Shown here piece after piece: positions 1-64,000 of a stretch of DNA of 64,000 nt. Each line of letters begins with the position of its first letter. Positions within the stretch are counted from its first letter, which is position 1. A model generated the notes under the pieces. The model ran no database searches, was not told where the DNA came from, and was given only the letters and a program-made list of their open reading frames with translations. Source of the DNA: Telmatactis stephensoni (Eukaryota; Cnidaria; Anthozoa; Actiniaria; Isophelliidae); assembly GCA_029948255.1 (NCBI GenBank), contig JALIZF010001758.1:621501-685500 (forward strand), given 5' to 3'. The translations under genes and the position numbers were made by a program.

Positions 1-310
1 TCCCTGTATTTCATGTGTATTCCCTGTATTCATGTGTATTCCCTGTATTCATGTGTATTCCCTGTATTCATGTGTATTCCCTGTATTCATGTGTATTCCC
101 TGTATTCCCTGTCTGCCCTGTATGCTTCTACTTCCTGTCTACCATGTATGCTAGTCTGCCTTGTATTCCTGTCTGCCCTGTATGCTTGTATTCCCTATCT
201 ACCCTGTATGCTTGTATTCTCTATATTCCCTGTCTGCCCTGTATGCTTCTACTTCCTGTCTACCCTGTATGCTTGTCTCGGCCCTGTATTCCTGTCTACC
301 GTGTATATTT
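1..310. repeat. Minisatellite of CCTGTATT-type units
   Basis: It opens with about six near-perfect 19-bp copies of CCCTGTATTCATGTGTATT and passes into looser units of the type CCTGTCTGCCCTGTATGCTT. Open frames across it are just the repeat read through and are not genes. Confidence 0.9.
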
Positions 311-2435
311 CTTGAATTCCCATTTGTCTGGTCTACCAAGTCAGGGCAGACGATTTTGGGATACTCTGAACTCCTAATCCAAAAACACGACGGGTATATT
401 CGGCCTTCCGGTCTGGGAGTGAGAGTAACAACCAATTAAATGAAAGGAGATTTTGTGTGAGTGTGAAACGCAGTGATCGTGTCAGTGCAGTGTTGACTGT
501 CTATGAAAGGAATTGAAGTTCCTGCCGTGACAGTGCTGTTCCGTTTTCATGCTCATACGAAAATTGAATGATGAAGCCTGCGTCAGCTTCCAACGCTTCT
601 ATAAGTCAAAGTGGTACAATAAGTTGCTTCCTTTACATTTTTATTGATATAATTTATAACTTTTAACCTCAACATGATGGTGTCAATGCGATTTGAAAGT
701 TAAATTTAATAGGAATTAGAAAGGCGGGGATTTTCCCTTTGTTTTGATTTGGTCGTTGAAGTTAGAACATTTCTTTTCACTTTAGCTTTTAACTTTTTAT
801 ATATTTCAATGGAATTGCTCTTTATTATTTCTTCCACAATGATACTTTAAATACTTTCGCCTAACCTTTTTGCTATGATACAAACTTTTATTTTTATCTG
901 TAAATTTTCTTAAAACACCAAGACACCATCAAAAAATGCAGCCGCCATATTTGACACGGTAAAGCAAAACATTGACCAATAGTGTTCTAATAAGGTCACA
1001 CAACAGCCAATCAGAATGGCTCAGGTTATGTACTAGACAAATCTGGACAGAATGTAGGAAACTGCATTTTTTTACAAATTTCCTACTTATTTCCTACATA
1101 TTTCCAACGTAAAAGTATATATATATGACTTAAATATTAAATCAATTTTTATTTATTTTGCAAATTTTGCTTGTGAAAATGCCGAAAATCGTTGCATCAC
1201 CGCTAGTGCTAGTTTTGGCAACTTCGATTAGACTTCTTTTTGTTTTGTGTCCCCCGCAAGGGAAAAGAAAACAAAAGAAGTCAGCCCGCTTAACCGGGCC
1301 AGCCTGGTTCATATAATCAGGCCCTAATTATCATTCACTCCCTGTTTTAATATACCCAATATTTGTCAGGGGCGGATCCAGGAAACAATGAAATTTAGAA
1401 ATTAAGAGGGGGCCGGAACAATTGGACATGCAGTAACGAAGAAAGCTATGATTCCATTGACAAGCCAGAACTTTAACAAAAACTTAAGAATAAGAGGACC
1501 TGCGGCTCCCTCGAACTCTACCTAAATCCGCCCCTGATGGTTGTTAATTAACGATAGAATAATTACTAAATGATAGTTTATATTGTACAGATATTTAAAA
1601 TGCGATAAACCCCGCCCATAAAACCTGTATTAAATAAATCGTACACATTAACCTTTTGAATGTCTATTCTAAACATTCCTTACAGAATTAGAGCGCCAAG
1701 AGTACCTGGACGAGCAAACATCCAGGTATTCTTGGCATTCGCTTTTACTGATTCTGGAGGGAAATGGAGCTAGAGGCTGCTCGCAGACTTTTACAGAAAG
1801 TCCTCGGGAACCTTCTTAAAGTCACATCCAGAGGGCACTGGAGTGTTTCTAGCCATTTGTTAAACACGTCCACAGATAGCAAACTGACCCATACTTATTC
1901 TACTTCTTAATTACAGACAGTATGGACTGTATTGAAATGTATCTTGTAAGTTGAAATAATGTACTGATTGTAGAAGAGTCATAAGCAAATGTACATGGTA
2001 CTGGGCCCATTAGAAATCAAGTAATTAAATCTACAAACAGATCAAGTAGATGATTACATACCTTTTTGATCATAAAAAGGAGCACTTATCTCTACTCGGT
2101 CATAAAAAGCTTGAAAATGACGTCATAAACTCTATAATAAATACACCTCTATAATACGAACACTTTTCTCCGGCCCCTTCGGTGTCCGTATTAGAGAAGC
2201 ATGTGTACACGCGTTTTAGCACTAGTTGTTCTCTATACATAAACATGAAAAATACATTTCCGTTTAAGATAAAATAATGAACGCGCGCATGCGCAGTAAA
2301 CTGCAAAACGAAATTGGATGTAGTTTTGAAATAATCTAAATAACGTGTACGCATTTTTGACAGGGCCGCTTAAAACCAAGCTGTGGATTATTGAAAATCC
2401 TGTAATCTGATTGGCTCGCAACTTAGTACACTAGC
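311..2435. other. 3' flank of gene A, repeat-rich, no gene seen
   Basis: About 900-1000, 1220-1233 and 1340-2060 align with the flanks downstream of B (27840-28700) and C (50900-51740), so they belong to the duplicated unit. A short private insertion around 1234-1330 holds a hairpin. A small hAT-like element is at 1367-1536. No supported coding sequence. Confidence 0.6.
1367..1536. mobile_element. Small hAT-like MITE, A flank
   Basis: Ends are inverted: CAGGGGCGGATCCAGG at the left and ATCCGCCCCTG at the right. The flanks ATATTTGT and ATGGTTGT look like an 8-bp target duplication with two mismatches. CAGGG-type ends and 8-bp duplications are typical of hAT elements. Homologous copies sit in the B and C flanks. 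Confidence 0.6.
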
Positions 2436-25204
<22,769 letters not shown>

Positions 25205-25345
25205 TTTTAACAAAACGAACAATTCACAAAGAAAGGTCTTCTTAGAAGATCATGAAGACGCGAGCAACTGGCACTTTTCAAATATCGGCAGCCTTAGAAT
25301 ATATGATTGTATGATAATTGAACAGTCTGCTTTTCGTGGGTGTTA
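25205..25345 (-). promoter_or_regulatory. Gene A 5' leader / proximal promoter region
   Basis: The block immediately upstream of the A start codon aligns closely with 48274-48415 upstream of the B start codon, and then similarity is interrupted by indels. No convincing TATA box or initiator could be picked by eye, so only the region is marked. The start of transcription is unknown. Confidence 0.3.
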
Positions 25346-28003
25346 ACTATAATAAGAAGTGTCTTAACACAATTAATATAGAACAGACATGAATACATTA
25401 AGAGTAGTTTTGATTTTTAAGTAAATAAAATAAATTTAAATAAAGTAAATTTTAAATCTTAATAAAAATATTTTTCTTATTCTAATGTTAAGGAAGCTGT
25501 TTCCAATACACAATGATGATATATCCTGAAAGAATAAGATATTTTTAGCCCTATATATACACCAATTTCAAACAACAGGTTGACTGTCAGAGACCTGAAT
25601 CTGACATCTAATCTATCAAACGGAATAACTAGCTGCAAATTTTGATATATACAAACAAAGCCCAACGATGTAGTTTTGTATGTAAGTTTTGAGTTATTAT
25701 TTAAAATTGATTGTCCTCTTTAGTATTTTAGTCAAGAAACACAAAAGTACAAACCTACGTTCAGATCCAGATTGACACACGTCAACGTCAGTTCAGTGAA
25801 ATAGACGTATATACCTTGTGAAATATGGCAAGTAATAATGCATGGAAAGTATCATATTTGAACTAGAAGAAATATATCTACTTTTATAATATGAAATAAA
25901 TGAAGCTTAATATTTAGTATCTCACGAAATGCATATTGAACTCTCTAACGGCCTCGTGATTACCTGATTGAAGTCGATCGCTAAATGAAATTCTAGACGT
26001 TTATTCGTTGTGTTATCATTATAGGTTTTATACATATACTTACAAAGAACAACACATATCACTACATCGACTGATACCAAAGAAAACAGTTTAGACAAAG
26101 CAGCTTTTACGTTACAAATAACAATGGTTGGATAAACGTTGTTTAAAAGGATAATTATGAAGTAATATAAAAAACTCATGAATTTGAAGACTGTCTTCCG
26201 ACCACGTGTTCGATTACGCAGCGAGCCGAGGTTACAAAAATTAATTTTCTTTTTCACTAGATAAGGCACCATAAGAGAGCGAAACTGGCGCATTGATGTC
26301 TACGCTATAAGTGCGTACGTGCTTGGCACGCACGTTAATTGGCGTCAACTTCCTGTTGCTAAAAATAACCTTAAGCGCCAAGCACATCGCGCAGACATCA
26401 GTTGCAATTTAACAAATTGAAGATGGTTTTGAGTTGTCTGTCCTCTTATTGACACACTCTTGACGTCATAAAATGTTTAAAACTCAAGTAGAATCACGAG
26501 CGCAGCGAGTGGTTTCACTGCAAAGTTTTGAACATTTTATGTTTTCTACAACTTGTCTCGCAATAGCGTTGCAAAACTGAAGTTACTCGAACCATTGCAA
26601 GGGTGTTACACAGCGCAGCGCCGAAAAACGTTGCAGCAATCGTTTTGAGGTGATGTAACTTGTTTTTTAACGGCATTGCGACAGGAGTTACAGAAAATAT
26701 TGCGCCGTGTAACAACGGCTTTGGAGACAAAACTCATGCGAGATGGTAGATCAATGTCGTTACAAGATGGTTGCAATCATTAAAAGGCACAGGTGCATGG
26801 GCAGGTTTTTATGGGCGCTATGCCCACATATAAGATCCTTTCATTCGTCTTTAATTTAACCGGCTAAAAAGTGACAGTAGGTATAACAGATAAATTGCAT
26901 AGCTAGGAAAGTCGAAAATTTTTGTTTTGAATGGACATATAGGGAGCCCAACGGCTGTACGTCCGTTCGTCTGTGCGTTCGTCCGTCCGTCCGTGTACAT
27001 CGCGATGCTGATTGGCTGATTGCTTTTTGGCGCCAACTTGACGTGCGCCGACACTTTGACAACTGAACATTTCAAGTTTCCTTGCAGTTTTAACTTGCAA
27101 AACTTAAAACTATTATTCTGGAAACGTCTTATAATTAAGCGATTTTTATGGACATTGATCTGTGACAATCTTGACATGTTAAGTCAAAAAAAATCGTACG
27201 TTTGAAGTCTTTTTTCGGGCCCGGTGTCGTTTCAAAAACTTCTCGAAAGACGAAGGACACTTTCAAAGTTGGACGACTTTTTAGTTGGATCACAGGGAGC
27301 CCAAGCTATATTTCTGAGTGATATCTAAGAGAGGAGAAAATGATTTAAAATAAAGTTGAAACCTCTCAAATGTATTATTTATTTGATCTAAAAAACGATT
27401 TTTAAGAAATCCCCCTCCATAGTAATAATATATGGCAAGGGTGGAAACTGCGCCTCGAAGCCCCCTAAAAAAGCCTTCTAACGGCTCGACAAGAATTCAA
27501 TTTTTGAACACAAAATCACTCCGTACCGAGTTCAAAACCACAACATCACACAAGAAAACACTTCTTTTACCTTGTCAATGTCAACGGCCTGCAAAATCAA
27601 ACTTTTTGTAGGTGAAATACTCGCTGAAAGCTAGAGGTCCCTAGCGAACCAAGCTCCTCATGCGTGTCGAGTGTAAGTAGGTCGCGACCGTGCAAAAGGC
27701 AAATCTTCAGGGGGTAGAGTGGGGTCGCGCTATTTTATCAGAAAAACAAAACAACAGCTAGCTTTTTGTTGAAAAAACTTTTTTTTTGCGCCAGTAATGA
27801 CGATTGATAGTGTCGTGTGAGAGGGTTTTCCCTGTTGCTTGCGTTTGTAAATTTTCTTGAAACACCAAGACAGGCAATACACCTTCATCAAAAAATGCAG
27901 CCGCCATATTTGACATGTGGAGGCAAAAAAGTGACCAATAGTGATTGGCAACTTCGATTAGATAGTAATTATTATTCACTGTTTTAATATACCCAATATT
28001 TGT

Positions 28004-28166
28004 CAGGGGTGGATTCAGGATATTCAGAAAGACGAGGCCGGAACTCCGAGTTGGACAGTAACGAAAAAAGCTATGATTCCATTTGACAAGCCAGAACTTT
28101 AACAAAAACTTAAGAATAAAATTAAGGACCTGCGGCTCCCTCGAACTCTACCTAAATCCGCCCCTG
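28004..28166. mobile_element. Small hAT-like MITE, B flank
   Basis: Orthologous copy of the element at 1367-1536; CAGGGGTGGATTCAGG to ATCCGCCCCTG. Present in all three units, so older than the duplications. Confidence 0.55.
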
Positions 28167-28314
28167 ATGCATGGTTGTTAAGTAACGATAGAATAATTAC
28201 TCAATGATAGTTTATATTGTGCAGACACTGAAATGACCCTGCACATAAAACCTGTATTGAATAAATCGTACACATTAACCTTTTGAATGTCTATTCTAAA
28301 CATTCCTTACAGAA

Positions 28315-28480
28315 GAAGACTGCGAGCAGTCCCTCCTTAGTCTTCTTTCCCCTCCAGAATCAGTAAAAGCGAGTGCCAAGAATACTTGGACGAGCAAACA
28401 TCCATGCAGGTATTCTTGGCATTCGCTTTTACTGATTCTGGAGGGAAATGGAGAGACTGCTCGCAGACTTTTACAGAAAG
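28315..28480. repeat. Inverted repeat downstream of B
   Basis: Arms ACTGCGAGCAGTC...CTCCAGAATCAGTAAAAGCG and their inverse. The C version is at about 51372-51535; the A flank keeps only the right arm. A related sequence with GATTCTGGAGRGAAAAGGAG occurs at 21590-21640 and 44255-44290. Confidence 0.5.
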
Positions 28481-28706
28481 TCCTCGGGAACCTTCTTAAA
28501 TTTATCATATCCAGAGGGCACTGGAGTGTTTCTAGCCATTTATTTAACACGGCCCCAGATAGCAAACTGATTCATACTTATTCTACTTCTTTATTACAGA
28601 CAGTATATACTGTATTGAAATGTATCTTGTAAGTTGAAATATTGTACTGATTATAGTAGAGTCATAAGCAAATGTACATGGTGCTGGGCCCATTAGACAT
28701 CAAGTA

Positions 28707-29126
28707 CGCGCATTTGATCATTACGCCATGAAAAATGCGCTTTATAAGTTAATAAATTTTTTACAACATTTGACTAAAATCTTGCAATCTGATTGGCCGA
28801 GACCCATTGTTAATAAGAGTACTGACAATAGCTGAGCCAACATGTCACGCTCGTCCTTATAGAAAAAAGTTTGGGACAGTTTTTCAAACAGATTTGGACG
28901 GAAAAGATCTAAGATAATGCTGTAAAAAACAAATTGAAGATAGTTTTCCATTGTCAGTACTCTTATTAATCATGGATGACGTCAAAAAATGTCGAAAACT
29001 TAGCAGTGAAACCACTGCCTGCGCTCGTGGTTCCACTTTTGTTTTGAACATTTTTTGACGTCATCCATGATTAATAAGAGTACTGACAATGGAAAACTAT
29101 CTTCAATTTGTTAAATTATTATTATT
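28707..29126. mobile_element. Insertion shared by the B and C 3' flanks, with a perfect hairpin
   Basis: Absent downstream of A (CAAGTAATTAAATC at about 2021). Flanked by AAGTA on both sides. The right half has 62-bp near-perfect inverted arms (28930-28992, 29049-29110) containing CATGGATGACGTCAAAAAAT. Confidence 0.65.
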
Positions 29127-29494
29127 AAGTAATTAAATCTACAAACAGATCAAGTAGATGATTACATACCTTTTTGATCATAAAAAGGAGCACTTATCTC
29201 TACTCGGTCATAAAAAGCTTGAAAATGACGTCATAAACTCTACAGTAAATACACCTCTATAATACGAACATTTTTCTCCGGCCCCTTCGGTGTCCGCATT
29301 AGAAAAGCATGTGTACACGCGTTTTAGCACTAGTTGTTCTCTATACATAAACATGAAAAATACATTTCTGTTTAAGATAAAATAATGAACGCGCGCATGC
29401 GCAGTAAACTGCAAAACGAAATTGGATAAAGTTTTGAAATAATCTAAATAACGTGTACGCATTTTTGACAGGGCCGCATAAAACCAAGCTGTGG

Positions 29495-29500
29495 TTTATT
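29495..29500 (-). terminator. Candidate poly(A) signal AATAAA of gene B
   Basis: AATAAA on the minus strand about 44 nt after the stop codon. The same hexamer is at 52560-52565 after gene C. In gene A the matching position (2387-2392) reads AATAAT, a weaker form. Confidence 0.4.
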
Positions 29501-29543
29501 ACAAATCCTGTAATCTGATTGGCTCGCAACTTAGTACACTAGC

Positions 29544-48273
<18,730 letters not shown>

Positions 48274-48415
48274 TTTTAACAAAACGGGCAATTCACAAAG
48301 AAAGGTCTTCTTAGGAGATGAGGAAGATGCGAGCAACTGGCACTTTTCAGATGTCGGCAGCCTTAGAATATATGATTGTATGTTAATTGAACAGTCTTCT
48401 TTTCGTGAGTGTTAA
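48274..48415 (-). promoter_or_regulatory. Gene B 5' leader / proximal promoter region
   Basis: Counterpart of 25205-25345. Conserved between paralogues; no core element recognised. Confidence 0.3.
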
Positions 48416-49995
48416 CTTTATAGTAAGACGTGTCTTAACACAATTAATATAGAACAGACATGAATACATTAAATTCTTGTGGAGCCCTCAATTCTAGTAT
48501 ATAAATGAGTAGTTTATTTGGACTTTTAAGTTAATATAACAAACTTAAATATAGTAAATTTTAAATATGAAAATATTTTTCCTAGACCTGTTCTAATGTT
48601 AAGGAAGCTGTTTCCAATACACAATTATGATATATCGTGAAAGAATAAGATATTCCCCCCCCCCCCCCCCCGCAACATATACACCAATTTCAAACAACAG
48701 GTGGGAATAACTAGCTGCAAATTTTGATATATACAAACAAAGCCCAACGATGTAGTTTTGTATGTAAGTTATGAGTTTTTATTTAGAATTGATTGTCCTC
48801 TTTAGTATTTTAGTCAAGAGACACAAAAGTACACACCTATTGTTCAGATCCAGATTGACACACGTCAACGTCAGTTCAGTGAAATAGACGTATATACCTT
48901 GTGAAATATGGCAAGTAATAATGCATGGAAAAGTATTATATTTGAACTAGAAGAAATATATCTACTTTTATAATATGAATTTAATCAAGCTAAATATTTA
49001 GCATCTTACGAAATGCATATTGATCTCTCCAGCCCTCGCGATTACCTGATTGAAGACGATCTATAAATGAAATTCTAGTTTATTCGTTGTGTTGTCATTA
49101 TAGGTTTTATACATACTGACAAAGTACAACAAATATCACTATATCAACAAACCAAAGAAAACAGTTTAGACAAATCAGCTTTTACAAATAACAACAGTTG
49201 AAGAAACGTTGTTCAAAAAAGGATAATTATAAAGTAATATTAAAAGCTCATGACTTCCGACCACATGTTCGATTACACAGCAAGGTTACAGACATTAGTT
49301 TTTTATCATTTCACTAGAAAACATCTTTTAGACAAGGCACCATAGGAGAGCGAAACTCGCGGATTGATGTCTGCGCTAAATGTGCGCGCTTGGCACGCGC
49401 GTTGGCGTCAACTTCCTGTTACTAAAAATAACCTTCATCACCAAGCTCATCGCGCAGACATCAATACCAGTTTCGCTCTCTTATTATTTTTGCTTTCTTG
49501 TTAAGATGTAAGGCTCCGTGTTTTGCAGTGATGCTTAGGCGCTTAAGGTACTGTTACACGCTGCAATGTTTTCTCCAACTTGTCTCGCAATAGCGTTGCA
49601 AAACTGAAGTTACACGAACCATTGCAGGGGTGTTACACAGCGCAGCGCCGAAAAACGTTGCAGCAATCGTTTTGAGGTGATGTAACTTGTTTTTTAACGC
49701 CATTGCGACAGGGGTTACAGAAAAAATTGCACCGTGTAACAACGGCCTGTGGAAACAGAACTCATGCGAGATCGTAGATCAATGTCGTTACAAGATGGTT
49801 GCAATCATTAAAAGGCACAGGTGGGCAGGTTTTTATGGGCGCTATGCCCACATATGAGATCCTTTCATTCGTCTTTAATTTAACCGGCTAAAAAGTGACA
49901 GTAGGTATAACAGATAAATTGCATAGCTAGGAAAGTCGAGAATTTTTGTTTTGAATGGACATATAGGGAGCCCAACGGCTGTACGTCCGTTCGTT

Positions 49996-50066
49996 TGTGC
50001 GTCCGTCCGTCCGTCCGTCCGTCCGTCCGTCCGTCCGTCCGTCCGTCCGTCCGTCCGTCCGTCCGT
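49996..50066. repeat. (GTCC)n microsatellite, expanded in the B/C spacer
   Basis: About 17 pure GTCC units; the same site in the A/B spacer has only a few. Confidence 0.9.
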
Positions 50067-51072
50067 GTACATCGCGATGCTGATTGGCTGATTACTTTTT
50101 GGCGCCAACTTGACGTGCGCCGACACTTTGACAACTGAACATTTCAAGTTTCCTTGCAGTTTTAACTTGCAAAACTTAAAAATATTATTCTGGAAACGTC
50201 TTATAAATTAAGCGATTTTTATGGACATTGATCTGTGACAATCTTGACATGTTAAGTCAAAAAAAAGTCTTTTTTCGGGCCCGGTGTCGTTTCAAAAACT
50301 TCTCGAAAGACGAAGGACACAGAGAACGTTTTCAAAGTTGGACGACTTTTTAGTTGGATCACAGGGAGCCCAAGCTATATTTCTGAGTGATATCTAAAAG
50401 AGGAGAAAATGATTTGAAATAAAGTTGAAACCTCTCAAATGTATTATTTATTTGATCTAAAAAACGATTTTTAAGAAATCCCCCTCCATAGTAATAATAT
50501 ATGGCAAGGGTGGAAACTGCGCCTCGAAGCCCCCTAAAAAAGCCTTCTAACGGCTCGACAAGAATTCAATTTTTGAACACAAAATCACTCCGTACCGAGT
50601 TCAAAACCACAACATCACACAAGAAAACACTTCTTTTACCTTGTCAATGTCAACGGCCTGCAAAATCAAACTTTTTGTAGGTGAAATACTCGCTGAAAGC
50701 TAGAGGTCCCTAGCGAACCAAGCTTCTCATGCGTGTCGAGTGTAAGTAGGTCGCGACCGTGCAAAAGGCAAATCTTCAGGGGGTAGAGTGGGGTCGCGCT
50801 ATTTTATCAACAAAACAAAACAACAGCTAGCTTTTTGTTGAAAAAACTTTTTTCTTGCGCCGGTAATGACGATTGATAGTATGGTGTGAGAGGGTTTTCC
50901 CTGTTGCTTGCGTTTGTAAATTTTCTTGAAACACCAAGACAGGCAATACACCTTCATCAAAAAATGCAGCCGCCATATTTGACATGTGGAGGCAAAAAAT
51001 TGACCAATAGTGATTGGCAACTTCGACTAGATAGTAATTATTATTCACTGTTTTAATATACCCAATATTTGT

Positions 51073-51230
51073 CAGGGGTGGATCCAGGATATTCAGAAAG
51101 ACGAGGCCGGAACTCCGAGTTGGACAGTAACGAAAAAAGCTATGATTCCATTGACAAGCCAGAACTTTAACAAAAACTTAAGAATAAGGGGACCTGCGGC
51201 TCCCTCGAACTCTACCTAAATCCGTCCCTG
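51073..51230. mobile_element. Small hAT-like MITE, C flank
   Basis: Third copy; CAGGGGTGGATCCAGG to ATCCGTCCCTG. Confidence 0.55.
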
Positions 51231-51755
51231 ATGGTTGTTAATTAACGATAGAATAATTACTAAATGATAGTTTATATTGTGCAGACACTGAAATGACCCC
51301 GCACATAAAACCTGTATTAAATAAATCGTACACATTAACCTTTGGAATGTCTATTCTAAACATTCCTTACAGAAGTAGACTGCGAGCAGTCCCTCCTTAG
51401 TCTCCTTTCCCCTCCAGAATCAGTAAAAGCGAGTGCCAAATATACTTGGACGAGCAAACATCCATGCATGCAGGTATTCTTGGCATTCGCTTTTACTGAT
51501 TCTGGAGGGAAATGGAGAGACTGCTCGCAGACTTTTACAGAAAGTCCTCGGGAACCTTCTTAAATTTATCATATCCAGAGGGCACTGGAGTGTTTCTAGT
51601 CATTTGTTAAACACGTCCCCAGATAGCAAACTGATCCATACTTAGTTATTACAGACAGTATGCACTGTATTGAAATGTATCTTGTAAGTTGAAATATTGT
51701 ACTGATTATAGTAGAGTCATAAGTACATGGTGCTGGGCCCATTAGACATCAAGTA

Positions 51756-52176
51756 CGCGCATTTGATCATTACGCCATGAAAAATGCGCTTTATAAGTTA
51801 ATAAATTTTTTACAACATTTGACTAAAATCTTGCAATCTGATTGGCCGAGACCCATTGTTAATAAGAGTACTGACAATAGCTGACGCCAACATGTCACGC
51901 TCGTCCTTATAGAAAAAAGTTTGGGACAGTTTTTCAAACAGATTTGGACGGAAAAGATCTAAGATAATGTTGTAAAAAACAAATTGAAGATAGTTTTCCA
52001 TTGTCAGTACTCTTATTAATCATGGATGACGTCAAAAAATGTCCAAAACTTAGCAGTGAAACCACTGCCTGCGCTCGTGGTTCCACTTTTGTTTTGAACA
52101 TTTTTTGACGTCATCCATGATTAATAAGAGTACTGACAATGGAAAACTATCTTCAATTTGTTAAATTATTATTATT
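51756..52176. mobile_element. Insertion downstream of C, same as 28707-29126
   Basis: Same ends, same AAGTA flanks and hairpin. Confidence 0.65.
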
Positions 52177-52559
52177 AAGTAATTAACTGATCTACAAACA
52201 GATCAAGTAGATGATTACATACCTTTTTGATCATAAAAAGGAACACGAAATACTGCACTCATGTCTACTCGGTCATAAAAAGCTTGAAAATGACGTCATA
52301 AACTCTACAGTAAATACACCTCTATAATACGAACACTTTTCTCCGGCCCCTTCGGTGTCCGCATTAGATACATATGTGTACACGCGTTTTAGCACTAGTT
52401 GTTCTCTATACATAAACATGAAAAATACATTTCCGTTTAAGATAAAATAATGAACGCGCGCATGCGCAGTAAACTGCAAAACGAAATTGGATAAAGTTTT
52501 GAAATAATCTAAATAACGTGTACGCATTTTTGACAGGGCCGCATAAAACCAAGCTGTGG

Positions 52560-52565
52560 TTTATT
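52560..52565 (-). terminator. Candidate poly(A) signal AATAAA of gene C
   Basis: Minus-strand AATAAA about 44 nt past the stop, at the position homologous to that of gene B. Confidence 0.4.
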
Positions 52566-52608
52566 ACAAATCCTGTAATCTGATTGGCTCGCAACTTAGT
52601 ACACTAGC

Positions 52609-64000
<11,392 letters not shown>

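Larger units (their letters stand above)
25400..29543. other. A/B spacer, no gene seen
   Basis: Lies between the A promoter side and the B stop codon. Much of it aligns with 48420-52608 between B and C. It contains a short (GTCC)n tract (26957-26995), the hAT-like MITE 28004-28166, a folded repeat at 28315-28480, and the B/C-shared insertion 28707-29126. No coding domain found on either strand. Confidence 0.6.
48420..52608. other. B/C spacer, no gene seen
   Basis: Counterpart of 25400-29543. Private features: an 18-nt poly-C run (about 48655-48672) and an expanded (GTCC)n tract. Confidence 0.6.

Noticed and set aside
13..439. Cys/Tyr/Pro-rich proteins at the left edge.
   Set aside because: Read-through of the minisatellite at 1-310.
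2100..2354. An 84-codon frame conserved downstream of all three genes (also 29208-29462, 52273-52527).
   Set aside because: It lies in recently duplicated 3' flank. Conservation by descent explains it, there is no domain, and no splice or start context supports it.
26902..27177. Arg/Thr/Asp repeat proteins in the spacers (also 49875-50147).
   Set aside because: Read-through of the (GTCC)n microsatellite, different in length between the two spacers.

Overview
The window is metazoan nuclear DNA: AT-rich, with small phase-conserved coding exons separated by repeat-filled introns. It contains receptor tyrosine kinases with SRCR and fibronectin III ectodomains, R2-superfamily and LINE retroelements, and many TIR/MITE elements. 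A cnidarian, most likely a scleractinian coral, is my best guess. That is inference from gene architecture and repeat content; no sequence here proves the species.

The backbone is a head-to-tail tandem array of three paralogous genes on the minus strand. I call them A (2436-25204), B (29544-48273) and C (52609 to beyond 64000, 5' end cut by the window). Every exon was placed by open frame, GT/AG borders and phase, and the same 17-exon plan fits: signal peptide (phase 1 out), four one-exon SRCR domains (all phase 1-1), a two-exon FN3-like domain, a 67-nt linker exon, an FN3 exon, a transmembrane exon and seven exons for a tyrosine kinase domain plus a short acidic, tyrosine-containing tail. 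A predicts 1082 residues and B 1090. All key kinase motifs are present in all three copies, so all three look functional. Introns and flanks also align closely, so the duplications are young.

Region by region: 1-2435 is a minisatellite plus the 3' flank of A. 2436-25204 is gene A, whose SRCR4-to-FN3 intron carries a composite retroelement insertion of about 6.8 kb (about 12383-19195) absent from B and C. 25205-29543 is the A/B spacer with the A promoter side. 29544-48273 is gene B, with an enlarged SRCR2-SRCR3 intron full of TIR elements. 48274-52608 is the B/C spacer. 52609-64000 is gene C, with several C-only MITEs.

The composite insertion holds a 5'-truncated LINE end, the 3' end of one restriction-like-endonuclease (RLE) retrotransposon, and a full-length, open two-ORF RLE retrotransposon (about 14590-19088, minus strand). 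The full-length element is bounded on both sides by (TTA)n.

The array is best read as a young family of cell-surface recognition kinases. SRCR1 and SRCR3 and the kinase are nearly identical between copies, while SRCR4 and one loop of SRCR2 have diverged. Shared and private insertions give conflicting copy relationships, pointing to unequal crossing-over or gene conversion.
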